From contig CAKSTL010000002.1 in the NCBI GenBank assembly GCA_934500875.1, positions 124,001 to 188,000 on the forward strand: 64,000 nucleotides of DNA, read 5' to 3'. Below the pieces are notes generated by a model. It ran no database searches. It saw nothing but the letters and a program-made list of their open reading frames with translations, and had not been told where the DNA came from. This DNA comes from an uncultured Clostridia bacterium. Lineage in GTDB: Bacteria > Bacillota > Clostridia > UMGS1810. Both the position numbers and the translations under genes were made by a program. Positions 25,211 through 34,617 of this stretch are shown piece after piece. The first letter of the stretch is position 1. Each line of letters starts with the position of its first letter.

Positions 25211-27610
25211 TTACTTGCTTTTTATTATGCTTTCGGCATATCTTACCGTTGCCATTGCGTCCTTTGCATACTTGTCGGCACCTATTGCGGCGGCATATTC
25301 TTCGGTAAGCACCGCTCCGCCGACAACAATTTTGCAGCCGGGCGATTTTTCTCTTAAAAGCTTTATCGTTTCTTCCATTGCAGGAAGGGTTGTCGTCATA
25401 AGTGCGCTCAGTCCCGCAATCGGGGCGCCTTCTTTCAAAACGGTATCGGCAATAAGCTTTGCCTCAACGTCTTTTCCGAGGTCGATAACATCAAAATCGT
25501 AATTTTCAAGCAGCACTTTAACAATGTTTTTACCTATGTCGTGAATGTCGCCCTTTACGGTGGCGATAACAAATTTGCACCTTTTTTTGCGCTCGCCGCC
25601 TTTTGAAAGAATACTTTTTTTGATAACCTCAAACGCTTCCTTCGCCGCCTCCGCACTCATTAAAAGCTGCGGCAGAAAAGCCTCTTTTTTTTCAAATTTT
25701 TCGCCCGTTTCGTTAAGTGCGGGAATTATATTTTCGTTAATTATTTTAAGAGGGTCGTCTTTTTCAAGAAGCCTTTCGGCGCATATTTTAGCCTCGTCTT
25801 TCAAGCCTTTGAGCACTGCGCTCATAAGCGTTTCGCCGCTCGGCTTTTGCTTTTCTTTTTCCTGTACCTCGTTTTTCTTTTTCGTCATATGAAAAATATA
25901 ATTTTCAAAATTTTTATCGAGATTTGCAAGTGCGCAGTACGAAAGATACGAATTAAGCATTTCGTCCGAATGGGGATTGATAATCGCAGCGCCCAGTCCG
26001 TTTTGCATTGCCATGGTGAAAAACGCCGAGTTTACATATGTCCGCTCGGGAAGCCCGAACGAAACGTTTGATACGCCGAGGCTTGATTTAAGACCCTTTT
26101 CGCTCAGTCTCTTTATACATTCAAGCGTGACAAGCGCCGAGGAAGGGTCGGAGCTTACCGCCATTGCAAGGGGGTCGAAAACAATATCCTTTTTTGAAAT
26201 ATTGTATTTTTCCGCCTCGCATATAATTTTTTCCGCAATCTCCATTCTGTCGTTTGCAGAGTTTGGAATACCGTCGTCGTCGAGCAGCAGCGCAACAATT
26301 ACACCGCCGTATTTTGCGGCAAGCGGAAAAATTTCGTCCATTACCTTTTGCTTTCCGCTTACAGAGTTAATCATTGCCTTGCCGTTGTAAATTCTGAGTG
26401 CGCCCTCCATTGCCTCATACGACGCCGTATCTATCTGAAGAGGAAGGTCGGAAACTGACTGTATAAGCCCCACTGCCTTTATAAGCGCCTTTTTTTCGTC
26501 AACTTCGGGAAGACCTGTGTTTACGTCAAGAACGTCTGCGCCCCTTTCCTGCTGTGACACCGCCTCTTTTAAGATATAGCCGTAGTCGCCGCTTTTTAAT
26601 GCCTCTTTCATAAGCCTTTTGCCGGTGGGGTTTATTCTTTCGCCAATCAGTACGGGTCTTTTTGAAAATTCAACGGTATGCGTGTACGATGAAACCGCCG
26701 TTATGTTTTTTTCTTTCGGCGGTTTAAATTTAATGTCCGCAACCGCCGATTTCATTTTTTTGATGTATTCGGGGGTTGTTCCGCAGCAGCCGCCGAGAAT
26801 GTTTGCACCCATAGCCGCAATTTTTTTCATTGAATGTGCAAAACCGTCTGCCGAAACGTCGTAAACCGTTTTTCCATCCCTTATTGCAGGAAGCCCTGCG
26901 TTAGGATTTACTATAACCGGGATTGACGAATATCTTAATATTTTTTCGGCAATGGGAAGCATTTTTTCAGGGCCTAAGCTGCAATTTATGCCCAGTGCGT
27001 CAACCTTTAATCCTTCAAGCATTGCAACCATTGCCTCGGGCGAGGCGCCCGTCATAAGCTTTCCGTTTTCGTCGTATGCGTTTGTAACAAACAGGGGCAG
27101 GGAGGAATTTTCTTTCGCCGCAAGGACTGCCGCCTTTGTTTCAAGGCTGTCGTTCATTGTTTCTGCCAAAATAAGGTCGGCGCCGTATTTTACACCGAGC
27201 TTTACGGTTTTTGCAAAAATTTCAGCCGCTTCGTCAAACGAAAGGTCGCCGAGCGGTTTTAAGAGCCTTCCGGTAGGACCCAAATCGAGCGCAACATATC
27301 TTTTTTTACCGTCCGAAACGCTTAAAATTGCGTCTTTTGCGTTTTTTAAGGCGGCAGATATTATATCTTCAAGAGAATAACCGCCGTTTTCGGAAGGAAA
27401 TTTTAAAATGTTTGCCCCGAACGTGTTTGCAGTTATGATATCGCTGCCCGACAAAAGATATTCCGTATGCATTTTTTTAACCGTTTCCGGGTGCGTAATA
27501 TTCCATATTTCGGGCATCTCGCCGGGTTTTAAACCGCACGACTGAAAATACGTTCCGCTGCCGCCGTCAAAAAATATTCTCTGCGTTTTTATCTTTTGCA
27601 ATAAGTTCAT
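25211..27610 (-). CDS. metH: Cobalamin-dependent methionine synthase without reactivation domain
   Basis: 799 residues. Transfers the methyl group of 5-methyl-THF to homocysteine through cobalamin. Domains: homocysteine methyltransferase (about 1-300; zinc ligands in INCSLGPEKM and GGCCGTTPEYI), pterin-binding (about 315-570; RINPTGKRLMKEAL, DVLDVNTGLPEVDEK), cobalamin cap and Rossmann domain (about 590-799; GDIHDIGKNIV, with the His that ligates cobalt). The C-terminal AdoMet reactivation domain of E. coli MetH is absent here and is encoded by the preceding gene, whose stop overlaps this start (ATGA). This split is common in Clostridia. Confidence 0.95.
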   Translation of the reverse strand: MNLLQKIKTQRIFFDGGSGTYFQSCGLKPGEMPEIWNITHPETVKKMHTEYLLSGSDIITANTFGANILKFPSENGGYSLEDIISAALKNAKDAILSVSDGKKRYVALDLGPTGRLLKPLGDLSFDEAAEIFAKTVKLGVKYGADLILAETMNDSLETKAAVLAAKENSSLPLFVTNAYDENGKLMTGASPEAMVAMLEGLKVDALGINCSLGPEKMLPIAEKILRYSSIPVIVNPNAGLPAIRDGKTVYDVSADGFAHSMKKIAAMGANILGGCCGTTPEYIKKMKSAVADIKFKPPKEKNITAVSSYTHTVEFSKRPVLIGERINPTGKRLMKEALKSGDYGYILKEAVSQQERGADVLDVNTGLPEVDEKKALIKAVGLIQSVSDLPLQIDTASYEAMEGALRIYNGKAMINSVSGKQKVMDEIFPLAAKYGGVIVALLLDDDGIPNSANDRMEIAEKIICEAEKYNISKKDIVFDPLAMAVSSDPSSALVTLECIKRLSEKGLKSSLGVSNVSFGLPERTYVNSAFFTMAMQNGLGAAIINPHSDEMLNSYLSYCALANLDKNFENYIFHMTKKKNEVQEKEKQKPSGETLMSAVLKGLKDEAKICAERLLEKDDPLKIINENIIPALNETGEKFEKKEAFLPQLLMSAEAAKEAFEVIKKSILSKGGERKKRCKFVIATVKGDIHDIGKNIVKVLLENYDFDVIDLGKDVEAKLIADTVLKEGAPIAGLSALMTTTLPAMEETIKLLREKSPGCKIVVGGAVLTEEYAAAIGADKYAKDAMATVRYAESIIKSK

Positions 27611-28266
27611 TTTGTGCTCCTTTTATAGATGCATCCGTTGTTTTTGCACACGGCGCACCCCGATTTTATCCTTTTGTCACATTCGCTTATTCCCACAATT
27701 GCAGTTACGGATTTTGACGGCGTGAGCATAAGGTTTTTTGTGGACGTAAGACCGATTTTGCGCAAACAGTCGAGAGATGAAAGTATGGCAGGCTGAATGT
27801 TCAAAGAAAGGTCGCCGTAGCCGGGGCTGAACCTCGGGCGCAGAAACAGATTCGGATTTTCTTTTGAAATATGATTGCAGATTTTATCGCACCACGCCTC
27901 AATTGCCGCCGCAGCAGCACTTTGCGCCATAAGTGCGTCCACAGCCGACATAAGAGAGGCTTTTTGCAGATATCTGTCCGTTTGAGCGCCGAGGGTTGCG
28001 GCAAAAAGCACGATTTTTGTGCAGCCGTCAAGGTTTTTTGCAAGGTCTTTCGATTTAACCCTTAAAAAGCCCAAATCCGTTTCTTCTTTATCGGCGGATA
28101 TAAAAAATTCGTCATAGCACGCTTTGCAGTTAAATTCCGGCAAAAGGTGCGATATGCATTTTTTCGCTTTCTCGGCAACTTTTTCGTCGCCGCCGCCCGC
28201 ATACCTTATAACCTCGCTTAATTTTATATCGGTTTCCGCTATACTGCCTTTTAAAACTTTAATCAT
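27607..28266 (-). CDS. Stand-alone methionine synthase reactivation-domain protein
   Basis: 219 residues from ATG 28266, chosen because AAGGAAG lies just before it; the frame is open further upstream inside metF. The product matches the MetH C-terminal activation domain: VLFAATLGAQTDRYLQ and the AdoMet-binding RFSPGYGDLSL (RPxxGY-type motif). It should reductively remethylate the oxidised cobalamin of the adjacent MetH using AdoMet. An unusual tail carries a tight cysteine group, CDKRIKSGCAVCKNNGC, that could bind metal or an Fe-S cluster (inference). The gene overlaps metF by 8 bp and metH by 4 bp, implying coupled translation. Confidence 0.88.
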   Translation of the reverse strand: MIKVLKGSIAETDIKLSEVIRYAGGGDEKVAEKAKKCISHLLPEFNCKACYDEFFISADKEETDLGFLRVKSKDLAKNLDGCTKIVLFAATLGAQTDRYLQKASLMSAVDALMAQSAAAAAIEAWCDKICNHISKENPNLFLRPRFSPGYGDLSLNIQPAILSSLDCLRKIGLTSTKNLMLTPSKSVTAIVGISECDKRIKSGCAVCKNNGCIYKRSTK

Positions 28267-29140
28267 CAGACGCTTCCTTTTTAATGATTTCCGATAAATT
28301 TTCCTGTATTTTCGCCGCAATGTCGGGCTTATTCATAGAATAAACGTGAATTGCGTTCACCCCGTTTGCAAGAAGGTCGATAATCTGCTCGGTTGCATAT
28401 GCAATTCCTGCCTGCTTCATTGCCGGCGGATTGTCGCCGAAACGGTCTACAATGCTTTTGAACCTCTGCGGAAGATACGTTCCCGAGAGGGCGCAGATTC
28501 TTTTTATCTGTTTTCCGTTTGTGACGGGCATAATTCCTGCAACAACGGGGACGGTAATGTGCGCTTCTCTTATTTTGTATAAAAACGAATAAAGCACGTT
28601 ATTGTCAAAAAACATCTGCGTTGTCAGAAATTCGCACCCGGCATAAACCTTTTCTTTAAGATGCTCAATCGAATCGTAAATGCTTTTGTCCTCGGGGTGA
28701 CCCTCGGGATAGCACGCTCCGCCGACGCAGAAATCTCCGTATTTTTTTATGTCCGCAACAAGCGAGGACGCATATTTGTATTCACGTTTTTTATCGTCCG
28801 TTTTATCCGAAATATCGCCTCTGAGGGCAAGAATATTTTCAATTTTCTTGCTTTTTAACGATGAAAGAACGCTTTCAACCGTCTTTTTGTCAGAATTTAC
28901 GCACGTTAAATGCGCAAGCGCCGTCACGCCAAATTTTTTGTAAATATCCTCTGCAATGCTTGCGGTATATTTGCTTGTACCGCCGCCTGCGCCGTAGGTG
29001 ACGCTCATAAAATCGGGTTTCAGCGCCGCTATGCTTTCTGCGGCGTTTTTTACGCTGTCGTAAGTGTCGCCGGTTTTCGGCGGAAACACCTCAAACGACA
29101 GAGTTGGCTTTTTTTGCGCAAAAAGGTCTGAAAGCTTCAT
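28259..29140 (-). CDS. metF: 5,10-methylenetetrahydrofolate reductase
   Basis: 293 residues, a complete MetF. Reduces 5,10-methylene-THF to 5-methyl-THF with a flavin cofactor, feeding the MetH encoded two genes downstream. Family blocks: SFEVFPPKTGDTY, FMSVTYGAGGGTSKYT, LALRGDISD, CYPEGHP, FLTTQMFFDN. Ribosome site GGAGG. First gene of the metF-reactivation-metH-AEC operon, with a near-perfect promoter only about 40 bp upstream. Confidence 0.96.
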   Translation of the reverse strand: MKLSDLFAQKKPTLSFEVFPPKTGDTYDSVKNAAESIAALKPDFMSVTYGAGGGTSKYTASIAEDIYKKFGVTALAHLTCVNSDKKTVESVLSSLKSKKIENILALRGDISDKTDDKKREYKYASSLVADIKKYGDFCVGGACYPEGHPEDKSIYDSIEHLKEKVYAGCEFLTTQMFFDNNVLYSFLYKIREAHITVPVVAGIMPVTNGKQIKRICALSGTYLPQRFKSIVDRFGDNPPAMKQAGIAYATEQIIDLLANGVNAIHVYSMNKPDIAAKIQENLSEIIKKEASDD

Positions 29141-29183
29141 TTTTATCCTCCGTATTGCTAAAATTTTTAAAATGTCTGATTAG

Positions 29184-29212
29184 ATTATATTATTTTTCCC
29201 GTAAAATGTCAA
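29184..29212 (-). promoter_or_regulatory. Consensus sigma-A promoter of the methionine operon
   Basis: On the minus strand TTGACA, a 17-bp spacer, TATAAT: a full match to consensus. The expected transcript leader is only about 35-40 nt, so there is no room for a SAM riboswitch or T-box. The -35 box directly abuts the T-run of the upstream terminator. Confidence 0.9.
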
Positions 29213-29250
29213 TAAAAAAGGCTGCCTCGCCTGTGATATGCGAAACAGCC
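29213..29250 (-). terminator. Intrinsic terminator after the PrsA-like gene
   Basis: On the minus strand GGCTGTTTCGC pairs with GCGAGGCAGCC (two G-U pairs), followed by six T residues. It ends the glmU-prs-pth-mfd-prsA block about 50 bp past the last stop codon. Confidence 0.85.
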
Positions 29251-29300
29251 CTGTTTCTTCAAAGTATTTTTAAGGTATTTTAGAGTATTTTTAAAATGTT

Positions 29301-30332
29301 TTAAAGCTTAATTTTTGCAAGCGCTTTTTCGTCAATCGAAACGTCCGATTCGGACTTCCACTTTTCTACCTGCTCTTCAAAAATTTTGCTCTGCATTTCT
29401 TTGATTTTATTGTCGATATCTGTCTGCGAAATTTTGAGCGGAACTCTTTTTATAATGTGAAATCCGAAATCCGACTCAACAATTGCGCTGACCTCGTTTT
29501 CGCCGAGCGCAAATGCCGCTTCTTCAAACGGCGCTACCATTTCGCCCTTGCCGAAGGTGTAGCCGTCGGGGTTCTGCGCAAGACCGGGATCCTCCGAAAG
29601 CTCGTTCATAAGAGAATCAAAATCCGCACCGTTTTTAATTTTTTCAAGCGTTTCTTCGGCTGTCTTTTTAATTTCCGCTTTCTTTGCATCGTCAAACGGC
29701 TGGTTTGTCTGGGAGTCAACCGTCATAAAAAGTATATGCTTTGCGGTAATTTTTTCGCCGTTTTTAAGTTCTTCTTCAGCCTTCTTTTCGTCAATCTTGT
29801 ACTCGTCGCCCTTTGAAACCTCGCTGTAGAGCTTTGACGAAACAAGCGCCGCAGTAACCGCCTTGTCGAATGCCGCCTCGGTGGTGTTTGTTTCTTTAAG
29901 ATGGTCTAAAAACGCCTTTCTTGAGCCGTAGCTCTGCTGGATGGTTGATGTTTTATAATCGCTGATTTGCTTTTTTTCGTCCTCGGTAAGCGTAATGGAC
30001 ATTTTTTCTGCCGTTTTGGTTTGAACAACCGCATTTACAGCCTGATTGAGCGCTCTTTCCTTTGCGACGGTAAGTGCGTTTTTGCCTTCAATTTCGGTAG
30101 ATTTCCAAAACTTTGAAACAGCGTCGGTATCGCTTGTGTTAATGCCTGCTTCGGATAACATATTCGACTGCACCGACGGAAAATACTGATAAAAATCGTC
30201 CGCCGTAACCGTTTCGCCGTCTACTGTTGCAAGAGGCACGGTTTTTGTGATTGCGCACCCCGAAAAGGATATGCCCATAATTACAGCCGCAAGCGATGCG
30301 GAAAGCAACTTTTTAAAATTTTTCATAAACAT
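29301..30332 (-). CDS. PrsA-like peptidyl-prolyl isomerase lipoprotein
   Basis: 343 residues (or 341 from a second ATG at 30326). A lipoprotein signal with lipobox ISFSGC is followed by a SurA/PrsA-type chaperone domain (about 30-190) and a parvulin PPIase domain (about 195-300; TAKHILFMTVDS, ADFDSLMNELSEDPG, FGFHIIKRV). It should sit on the outer face of the membrane and help fold exported proteins, which is relevant given the many secreted proteins nearby. Located 74 bp downstream of mfd, as PPIase genes often are in Clostridia. Confidence 0.92.
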   Translation of the reverse strand: MFMKNFKKLLSASLAAVIMGISFSGCAITKTVPLATVDGETVTADDFYQYFPSVQSNMLSEAGINTSDTDAVSKFWKSTEIEGKNALTVAKERALNQAVNAVVQTKTAEKMSITLTEDEKKQISDYKTSTIQQSYGSRKAFLDHLKETNTTEAAFDKAVTAALVSSKLYSEVSKGDEYKIDEKKAEEELKNGEKITAKHILFMTVDSQTNQPFDDAKKAEIKKTAEETLEKIKNGADFDSLMNELSEDPGLAQNPDGYTFGKGEMVAPFEEAAFALGENEVSAIVESDFGFHIIKRVPLKISQTDIDNKIKEMQSKIFEEQVEKWKSESDVSIDEKALAKIKL

Positions 30333-30406
30333 TCAACCCTTTCGTATGTATAATACGGAAAAATTTTCCGTAAAATTTTAAAATTACAGCTATAGTATAA
30401 CTTATA

Positions 30407-33400
30407 TTATACGCAAGATGTGAGTTTTATAAGCTTTTGTAATATAATTTTAATATTTGACAGCATATTATCGCTGCATTTTGCGCAAAGATACGATTTT
30501 TCGCCCGACGAAAACATAAGCTTTAATGATTTGTCGGCAAGAATTTCCACAATAACTTTCGGGTTTACGTTATCTTCAATGGTAAAGTTCACAAAACCGT
30601 CTTTTTCGGTGACGTCCGAAATTTTAAGGCTTTGGCAAAGCGATTTTATATATGCAATGTCTATAAGATTTTCAACATTTTTGTCAAATGTTCCGAAACG
30701 GTCTATAAGTTCGTCCGTAATTTCCGAAACGTCCTCGTCATCCGATATTGAGGCGATTTTTTTATACATATCCATTCTTATGTTTTCGTCCTCGATATAG
30801 GTTTTTGGTATATATGCGCTTATTTTAAGGTCAATGTTTACGTCGTGCAAAATCTTTTTATCCTCGCCCTTAAGCTCTGCAACCGCAGATTCCAAAAGTG
30901 CGCAGTACATATCGTATCCGACAAGATTCATATTTCCGTGCTGCTGCTTGCCCAAAAGATTTCCTGCGCCTCTTATTTCAAGGTCACGCATTGCAATTTT
31001 AAATCCCGAGCCGAACTCGGTAAATTCTTTGATTGCCTGAAGCCTTTTCTGGGCGGTTCGGTCAAGAACCTTGTCTCTTTCGTAGGTAAGGTATGCGTAT
31101 GCAAGGCGGTTTGACCTTCCGACTCTGCCTTTTAGCTGATAAAGCTGCGAAAGACCGAGCTTATCGGCGTTTTCTATGATTATGGTGTTTACGTTTGCAA
31201 CGTCAAGACCGGTTTCTATAATGGTTGTGCAAACCAGAATGTCGATATCGCCGTTCAAAAAGTCAATCATAATTTCTTCAAGCTCTTTTTCGCCCATTTT
31301 GCCGTGCGCCGAAACAACTCTTTTGCCGGGAAACATTTTTCTTATTTCGGCGGTTTTCAAGTCGATATTCTCCACACGGTTGAAAAGATAATACACCTGA
31401 CCGCCCCGCGCCATTTCACGCTCTATTGCGTTTTCTATTACCGCTTCGCTGCGCTCTAAGACAAACGTCTGGACGGGATATCTGTTTTGCGGAGGAGAGG
31501 TAATTACGCTCAAATCACGTATGCCGATAAGCGCCATATTAAGCGTTCTCGGTATCGGCGTTGCGCTCAGGGTAAGCACATTTACGTTGCTTTTAAGTTT
31601 TTTGATTGCCTCTTTATGACCCACTCCGAAGCGCTGTTCTTCATCTATTATAAGAAGCCCCAGATTTTTAAATCCGATATCCTTTTGCAAAAGGCGGTGT
31701 GTGCCGATTATAACGTCAATCTCGCCGCTTTTAAGCTTTTTTACAATGTCTGACTGCTGTTTTTTTGTGCGGAATCTCGAAAGCATTTCAACCTTTATGG
31801 GGTAGTTTTCCATACGTGATTTAAAGGTATTGTAGTGCTGCTGCGCCAAAAGCGTTGTGGGCACAAGATATGCCACCTGAAAGCTTTCTTCAACGCATTT
31901 GAACGCCGCACGCAGGGCAACCTCGGTTTTTCCGTAGCCTACGTCGCCGCACAAAAGGCGGTCCATAATTTTTCCGTCCTCCATATCCTTTTTAACTTCG
32001 GCAATGCAGCGAAGCTGGTCGGCGGTTTCTTCGTACGGAAAATTATCTTCAAACTCTTTCTGCCAGGCAGAATCGGGCGAAAAAACGTGTCCTTTGATTT
32101 TGCTTCTTTCGGCATAAAGCTTTATAAGGTCGTCCGCAAGGGCGGCAACGCTTTCTTTTACACGTGCGGTGGTTTTTTGCCATTCCGTGCCGCCAAGCTT
32201 GTTAAGCTTTACGTTTTTTGCCTCCGAGCCGACGTATTTGTGCAGAAGGTCAAGCTGATTTGTCGGAACGTAGAGATAATCGCCCGAACGGTATCTGATT
32301 TTTATATAGTCACGCACAACGCCTTCGACGTCAAGCTCTTTAATGCCGACAAACTGACCTATTCCGTGGGTGTTATGCACCACATAGTCGCCGTTTTTAA
32401 GCTCGTCAAAGCTTTTTATTGCGTTTCTTTTGTTTTTCGGGTTGCTCTTTTTCTTTTTTTGCACCGCATAGGATGAATTGTCGCTTAAAAATACGCACCT
32501 TAAAGTGGGGTATTCAAAGCTCTTTTCAAGAGAGCCGACGCAAATAAAAATTTCGCCCTCGGCAGGAAGATTATCGGCGTTTTTGCACAGAACCGATTCT
32601 ATTTTATAGTCAAAAAGCGATTTTTTTACGTTTTCCGCCTTGTCATAACTTGAAAGAAACAGCATAATACGGTAGTTTTTGCTCTTCCAGTATTTTATGT
32701 CGTCAATAAGAAATTCGCTTTTTCCGCTGTATGAAGGAAGCGTTTTTGCGCTGACGTTTACAAGCTCTTTTACGGGGATATCAAGCTGAAAATGCGAAAC
32801 GGCATTAAGAAGCACAAACGGTTTTTTTGCAGAGTTTAAAATCACACTGTCGGCGCTTAAGGTATATTTTCCCTTAATTTTCGGAAAAAGCCCTTTTTCA
32901 AGCATTGACGTGATAATTTCGTGCTGTTCCTTTTCGTATGTTTTCGCACGGTCAAGCACCCTTGCGGGCTCGTCTGCAAAAATTATAAAATCGTCATCCG
33001 TATAGTCAAAAATGGTGGGAAGGTTTTGGTAAAAATACGGAATGTATTTATCCAGTGACGGAAAATAGCCCTCGTTTTCAAGCTTTTGTGCGTCGGACAA
33101 AAGATTTTCGTTTTTTAACGCTCTTATCTTTTTTAACACCGATTTTTTTGTTTCGTCATCAAAAATAAGCTCTCTTGCAGGGTAAATTTCAGCCTTGTCA
33201 ATCGTTTCGAGCGACATTTGCGTAAGAGGGTCAAAGCTTCTTATTGTATCAATTTCGTCGCCGAAAAGCTCGATTCTTATGCCGTACATATCGCCCGGCA
33301 AAAACACGTCGATTATAGAGCCTCTTACCGAAAACTGACCTGTGCCTTCGACCTGTGAAACACGCTTGTAACCCGTTTTTACAAGCATTTGAGAAAACTG

Positions 33401-33844
33401 TTTTGCGTCGATAATATCGCCCGGCACAAGATTTTTTTGCAGGCTTTCAAAAATATTTTTATCTATTGTATACTGCATAACCGCAGCCGCACTTGTCACG
33501 ATATAACGTGCGTTTTTTATGTTTTTTATAACGTTTATGCGCTTTGCCTCAATTTCTCTTGCCGATACGTCAACGTCATAAAAAACGTATTCTTTTGCGC
33601 AAAAAAGAAGCGCATTGTCCTCGCTCATTGATGAAAGGTCGGCGTAAATTTCCTTTGCCGAAAGCTCGTCGGGGGCAATTACAAGCGCCTTTTTTTGAGT
33701 GTTTTCGCAAAAAGAGTATATAAGCTGATTTTTTTGCGTTCCCGTGGCGCCCGACACCGAAACCGGAGTTTTGCCCGATAAAATTGCTCTCTGAGCAGCG
33801 CAAAGCTCGGGATACAGTTTGTTAAGTTTTGCAAGAGCTTTCAC
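30407..33844 (-). CDS. mfd: Transcription-repair coupling factor
   Basis: 1145 residues, the usual length. Mfd removes RNA polymerase stalled at DNA damage and recruits UvrA. Visible parts: UvrB-like N-terminal module; RNA polymerase-interaction domain (about 475-540; DYVVHNTHGIGQFVGI); RecG-like helicase motor with Walker A GDVGYGKTEVALRAAF and Walker B DEEQRFGVGHKE; RGAGNLLGKQQHG; a C-terminal TRCF domain. The start is GTG 33844 with AAAGGAGG well placed. Standard position after pth. Confidence 0.98.
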   Translation of the reverse strand: MKALAKLNKLYPELCAAQRAILSGKTPVSVSGATGTQKNQLIYSFCENTQKKALVIAPDELSAKEIYADLSSMSEDNALLFCAKEYVFYDVDVSAREIEAKRINVIKNIKNARYIVTSAAAVMQYTIDKNIFESLQKNLVPGDIIDAKQFSQMLVKTGYKRVSQVEGTGQFSVRGSIIDVFLPGDMYGIRIELFGDEIDTIRSFDPLTQMSLETIDKAEIYPARELIFDDETKKSVLKKIRALKNENLLSDAQKLENEGYFPSLDKYIPYFYQNLPTIFDYTDDDFIIFADEPARVLDRAKTYEKEQHEIITSMLEKGLFPKIKGKYTLSADSVILNSAKKPFVLLNAVSHFQLDIPVKELVNVSAKTLPSYSGKSEFLIDDIKYWKSKNYRIMLFLSSYDKAENVKKSLFDYKIESVLCKNADNLPAEGEIFICVGSLEKSFEYPTLRCVFLSDNSSYAVQKKKKSNPKNKRNAIKSFDELKNGDYVVHNTHGIGQFVGIKELDVEGVVRDYIKIRYRSGDYLYVPTNQLDLLHKYVGSEAKNVKLNKLGGTEWQKTTARVKESVAALADDLIKLYAERSKIKGHVFSPDSAWQKEFEDNFPYEETADQLRCIAEVKKDMEDGKIMDRLLCGDVGYGKTEVALRAAFKCVEESFQVAYLVPTTLLAQQHYNTFKSRMENYPIKVEMLSRFRTKKQQSDIVKKLKSGEIDVIIGTHRLLQKDIGFKNLGLLIIDEEQRFGVGHKEAIKKLKSNVNVLTLSATPIPRTLNMALIGIRDLSVITSPPQNRYPVQTFVLERSEAVIENAIEREMARGGQVYYLFNRVENIDLKTAEIRKMFPGKRVVSAHGKMGEKELEEIMIDFLNGDIDILVCTTIIETGLDVANVNTIIIENADKLGLSQLYQLKGRVGRSNRLAYAYLTYERDKVLDRTAQKRLQAIKEFTEFGSGFKIAMRDLEIRGAGNLLGKQQHGNMNLVGYDMYCALLESAVAELKGEDKKILHDVNIDLKISAYIPKTYIEDENIRMDMYKKIASISDDEDVSEITDELIDRFGTFDKNVENLIDIAYIKSLCQSLKISDVTEKDGFVNFTIEDNVNPKVIVEILADKSLKLMFSSGEKSYLCAKCSDNMLSNIKIILQKLIKLTSCV

Positions 33845-33865
33845 AAATTCCGCCTCCTTTCTTTT

Positions 33866-33911
33866 AAAATATAAGACGGCAAAGCGAAAAATTTAAAATT
33901 TTTGTGCCGTC
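33866..33911 (-). terminator. Possible weak terminator or attenuator between pth and mfd
   Basis: On the minus strand GACGGCA pairs with TGCCGTC across a 23-base loop that is largely self-complementary (AAAAATT/AATTTTT), followed by TTATATTTT. It is inside an apparent operon, so it may cause only partial termination. Confidence 0.45.
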
Positions 33912-33913
33912 CG

Positions 33914-34486
33914 TTAAAATTCCATACCGTTGTATTTGTTCATGGCAGAGGATATTCCGTCGTTTATAATGCACTGCGCAATGCGGAAACATTCTTTTAA
34001 AACCGGAACAATTTTTTCCAAATCTTCATTTGTAAATTTTCCCAGAACGTAGTCTGCAAGGTCGATTTTTTTGCTCCCGGGTGCGCCTACGCCGATTTTC
34101 ACACGCAAAAATTCGTCACTGACAAGCTGATATATGATGGATTTAAGCCCGTTGTGGCCGCCGTCGCTGCCCTTGGGACGAAGCCTTATTCTGCCCGAAG
34201 GAAGCGAGATGTCGTCGTGAAAAATTATAATATTTTTCGGGGGTATTTTGTAAAATGAGGCAATATCCCTTACCGCCTCGCCGCTGTTGTTCATATATGT
34301 CTGCGGTTTTGCCAGAATCACCTTTTCGCCGCCTATTTTTCCTTCGCCGATAAGAGATTTGAATTTAAGTTTTTTAACCTCGCAGTTTATTTCCTTTGCT
34401 ATCATATCTATAGCGTCAAAGCCGATATTATGACGGGTGAAGTTATATTTTTTGTCGGGATTTCCGAGCCCTGCGATAAGATACAT
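33914..34486 (-). CDS. pth: Peptidyl-tRNA hydrolase
   Basis: 190 residues. Releases tRNA from prematurely dropped peptidyl-tRNA (EC 3.1.1.29). Family motifs: AGLGNPDKKYNFTRHNIGFD, with the catalytic His in TRHN; LAKPQTYMNNSGEAV; HDDISLPSGRIRLRPKGSDG with the second acidic residue; GHNGLKSI. It follows prs as in the B. subtilis gcaD-prs-ctc-spoVC order, but without a ctc (rplY-like) gene between. Confidence 0.97.
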   Translation of the reverse strand: MYLIAGLGNPDKKYNFTRHNIGFDAIDMIAKEINCEVKKLKFKSLIGEGKIGGEKVILAKPQTYMNNSGEAVRDIASFYKIPPKNIIIFHDDISLPSGRIRLRPKGSDGGHNGLKSIIYQLVSDEFLRVKIGVGAPGSKKIDLADYVLGKFTNEDLEKIVPVLKECFRIAQCIINDGISSAMNKYNGMEF

Positions 34487-34524
34487 TTTAATTTCCCCCT
34501 TTTTTTAAAGTGTATAAACAAACA

Positions 34525-34597
34525 CGACAAAACGGCAAAATAAAGTATTTTGCCTGTCGGAAAAGAAAATTATCGGCGGCAAAAATTCACCGCCGAA
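34525..34597 (-). terminator. Two hairpins between prs and pth
   Basis: On the minus strand, first TCGGCGG/CCGCCGA (34596-34573) followed by a T-rich run, then GGCAAAATA/TATTTTGCC (34554-34534). Either could act as a partial terminator or as a stabilising or processing structure inside the glmU-prs-pth-mfd block. Confidence 0.5.
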
Positions 34598-34617
34598 ATT
34601 TTATGCATTTTTAAATT

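Noticed and set aside
29141..29183. SAM riboswitch or T-box before metF
   Set aside because: The leader from the consensus promoter is under about 45 bases and has no such structure.
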